Notes under the pieces: generated by a model | What the model saw: the letters and a program-made list of their open reading frames with translations, nothing else | What the model was told of the DNA's origin: nothing | Database searches by the model: none | NCBI GenBank assembly: GCA_036961355.1 | Contig: JBALVL010000024.1 | Coordinates: 1-64,000 of the forward strand | Source: Motiliproteus sp036961355 | Lineage (GTDB): Bacteria > Pseudomonadota > Gammaproteobacteria > Pseudomonadales > Balneatricaceae | Length of the DNA stretch: 64,000 bases | Direction of reading: 5' to 3' | Shown here: positions 63,372 through 64,000 of the stretch, one piece after another | Layout: every line of letters begins with the position of its first letter | How positions within the stretch are numbered: the stretch's first letter is position 1 | Program-made: the position numbers and the translations under genes

Positions 63372-64000
63372 GCCGGCCGAGTACTTGGTCTTGTTGTGGA
63401 CGTTGTACTTGCCCGAGGGTTTCTTCATCGGTAGCCGCTTGACCTCCTCCAACGTGTTGGCATCGTAGACGATCAGCGCGCCGTCGTTATCCCAGATACT
63501 CAGCAGCGCGTAGCGGCCGTCTTTGGTGAATTCGACGTGGGCGGCGGTCTTACCCGGCACCGGACGCAGCGTCTTGACGATCTCCAGCGTCGATTTATCG
63601 ATCACATGGACCTTGTCCTTGTTGGGACCGAAGAACACATCGACCCAGGCGTAGGGCGAGTTCTCGTGGCTGCGCATAAAGAAGCCAGGGCCTTCGGTCT
63701 TGATCTCTTTGATGGTTTTCCAGCTGTCCATATCGATGATGCTGACCGCGCCCTTCTTGATGTTGGGGCTGGCCATCACGGTACGGCCCTCATACTCCCA
63801 AGTAATACCCGAGCTCAGGTGCGGCATCCCTTCGATTTCGAGCGAACTGACTTCGCGACGCGAATCCAGCGATAGCACCAACCCTTCGCCTTCGCGCGAG
63901 GTGCCCAGCAACAACGAATAGCTCTGATCGAAGAAGAAGTCATCGAGGTGCGCACGCGACTTGGTGCGACGAATCGGGAACGATTCGAGCTTGCGGGCAT
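63360..64000 (-). CDS. d1-haem-type propeller protein (NirN/NirF-like), partial
   Basis: The frame is open to the window's right edge; only the C-terminal ~213 residues are seen. It has the propeller repeats of the cd1 family (ITWEYEGRTVMASPNI, MRSHENSPYAWVDVFF, KTAAHVEFTKDGRYALLSIW) and ends SGKYNVHNKTKYSAGTSH, as NirN does. NirN is the dihydro-haem d1 dehydrogenase of nitrite-reductase maturation; NirF is the alternative. The N-terminal part with the haem c motif, if any, lies outside the window. Confidence 0.82.
   Translation of the reverse strand, partial: ARKLESFPIRRTKSRAHLDDFFFDQSYSLLLGTSREGEGLVLSLDSRREVSSLEIEGMPHLSSGITWEYEGRTVMASPNIKKGAVSIIDMDSWKTIKEIKTEGPGFFMRSHENSPYAWVDVFFGPNKDKVHVIDKSTLEIVKTLRPVPGKTAAHVEFTKDGRYALLSIWDNDGALIVYDANTLEEVKRLPMKKPSGKYNVHNKTKYSAGTSH

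Noticed and set aside
1..64000. tRNA, rRNA, CRISPR arrays, integron attC sites, intact insertion sequences
   Set aside because: None recognised by eye; a tRNA could be missed without a covariance search, and tRNAscan-SE would settle it.

Overview
The window looks like chromosomal DNA of a denitrifying, motile-lifestyle-agnostic proteobacterium, most likely a gammaproteobacterium (inference from protein flavour: CsgG-type secretion, AurF-like diiron protein, PACE efflux pump, TRAP transporters, REP-like repeats, and a proteobacterial-type F420 cluster). It is densely coding, with no rRNA, tRNA, CRISPR array or intact transposase recognised.

Region 1 (1-15.3 kb, all minus strand) is a coenzyme F420 island. 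A complete F420 biosynthesis operon (cofG, cofH, cofD, cofC, cofE) runs into an F420:NADP oxidoreductase, an F420-type luciferase-like oxidoreductase, ribA (which feeds the deazaflavin precursor pathway) and a Tsx-like nucleoside porin. Beyond it lie an N-carbamoyl-amino-acid hydrolase and the proton-translocating transhydrogenase pntA/pntA2/pntB. A RutR-like TetR regulator sits at the head, and five near-identical palindromes of the form TTKACCA-N2-TGGTMAA lie in front of the F420 operon, in front of the hydrolase-pnt operon and in front of the regulator itself. This ties F420 production to a pyrimidine- or hydantoin-like catabolic regulon.

Region 2 (15.7-20.6 kb, plus) is a denitrification cluster: two FNR/DNR boxes, nirS (cytochrome cd1 nitrite reductase), a NapC/NirT cytochrome fused to an ethylbenzene-dehydrogenase-like haem domain, a cupredoxin, and a MerR regulator with a classical 19-bp-spacer promoter. 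A partial NirN/NirF-like d1 protein and a truncated haemoglobin at the right edge (62.8-64 kb) belong to the same physiology.

Region 3 (20.7-29.6 kb) is an amine/amino-acid oxidation locus: RidA, a three-subunit FAD/2Fe-2S dehydrogenase of the Oox/Hcn/Lhp type, a TRAP transporter and a NocR-like LysR regulator, followed by a LysR-PACE efflux pair.

Region 4 (30-33.6 kb) is a scar-rich stretch: truncated cytochrome b561, a desaturase, a broken Cys/Met PLP enzyme fused in frame to a DUF3592-like gene, and a dispersed repeat.

Region 5 (33.6-51.4 kb) is the most unusual. A CsgG-family lipoprotein, three related Asn/Gln-rich secreted proteins, several small exported proteins, and an operon of ECF sigma, anti-sigma, two subtilases and a lipoprotein (each gene overlapping the next by ATGA) share one promoter signature: TGAACY-N14-YGTKACYYAC occurs five times with identical spacing. 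I read this as a curli-like, protease-controlled cell-surface system under its own ECF sigma factor. It is interrupted by a class III cyclase and a TetR/MFP/RND efflux set.

Region 6 (51.4-62.7 kb) is a mixed accessory region with REP-like and larger repeats, an SDR, DUF1207, a thiamine-binding protein, a repeat-flanked nuclease-like protein, GNAT, an AurF-like diiron protein, two broken genes (an amber-interrupted alpha/beta hydrolase and a frameshifted HxlR regulator), OsmC, a monooxygenase, a class II aldolase and an orphan CcmI-like domain.
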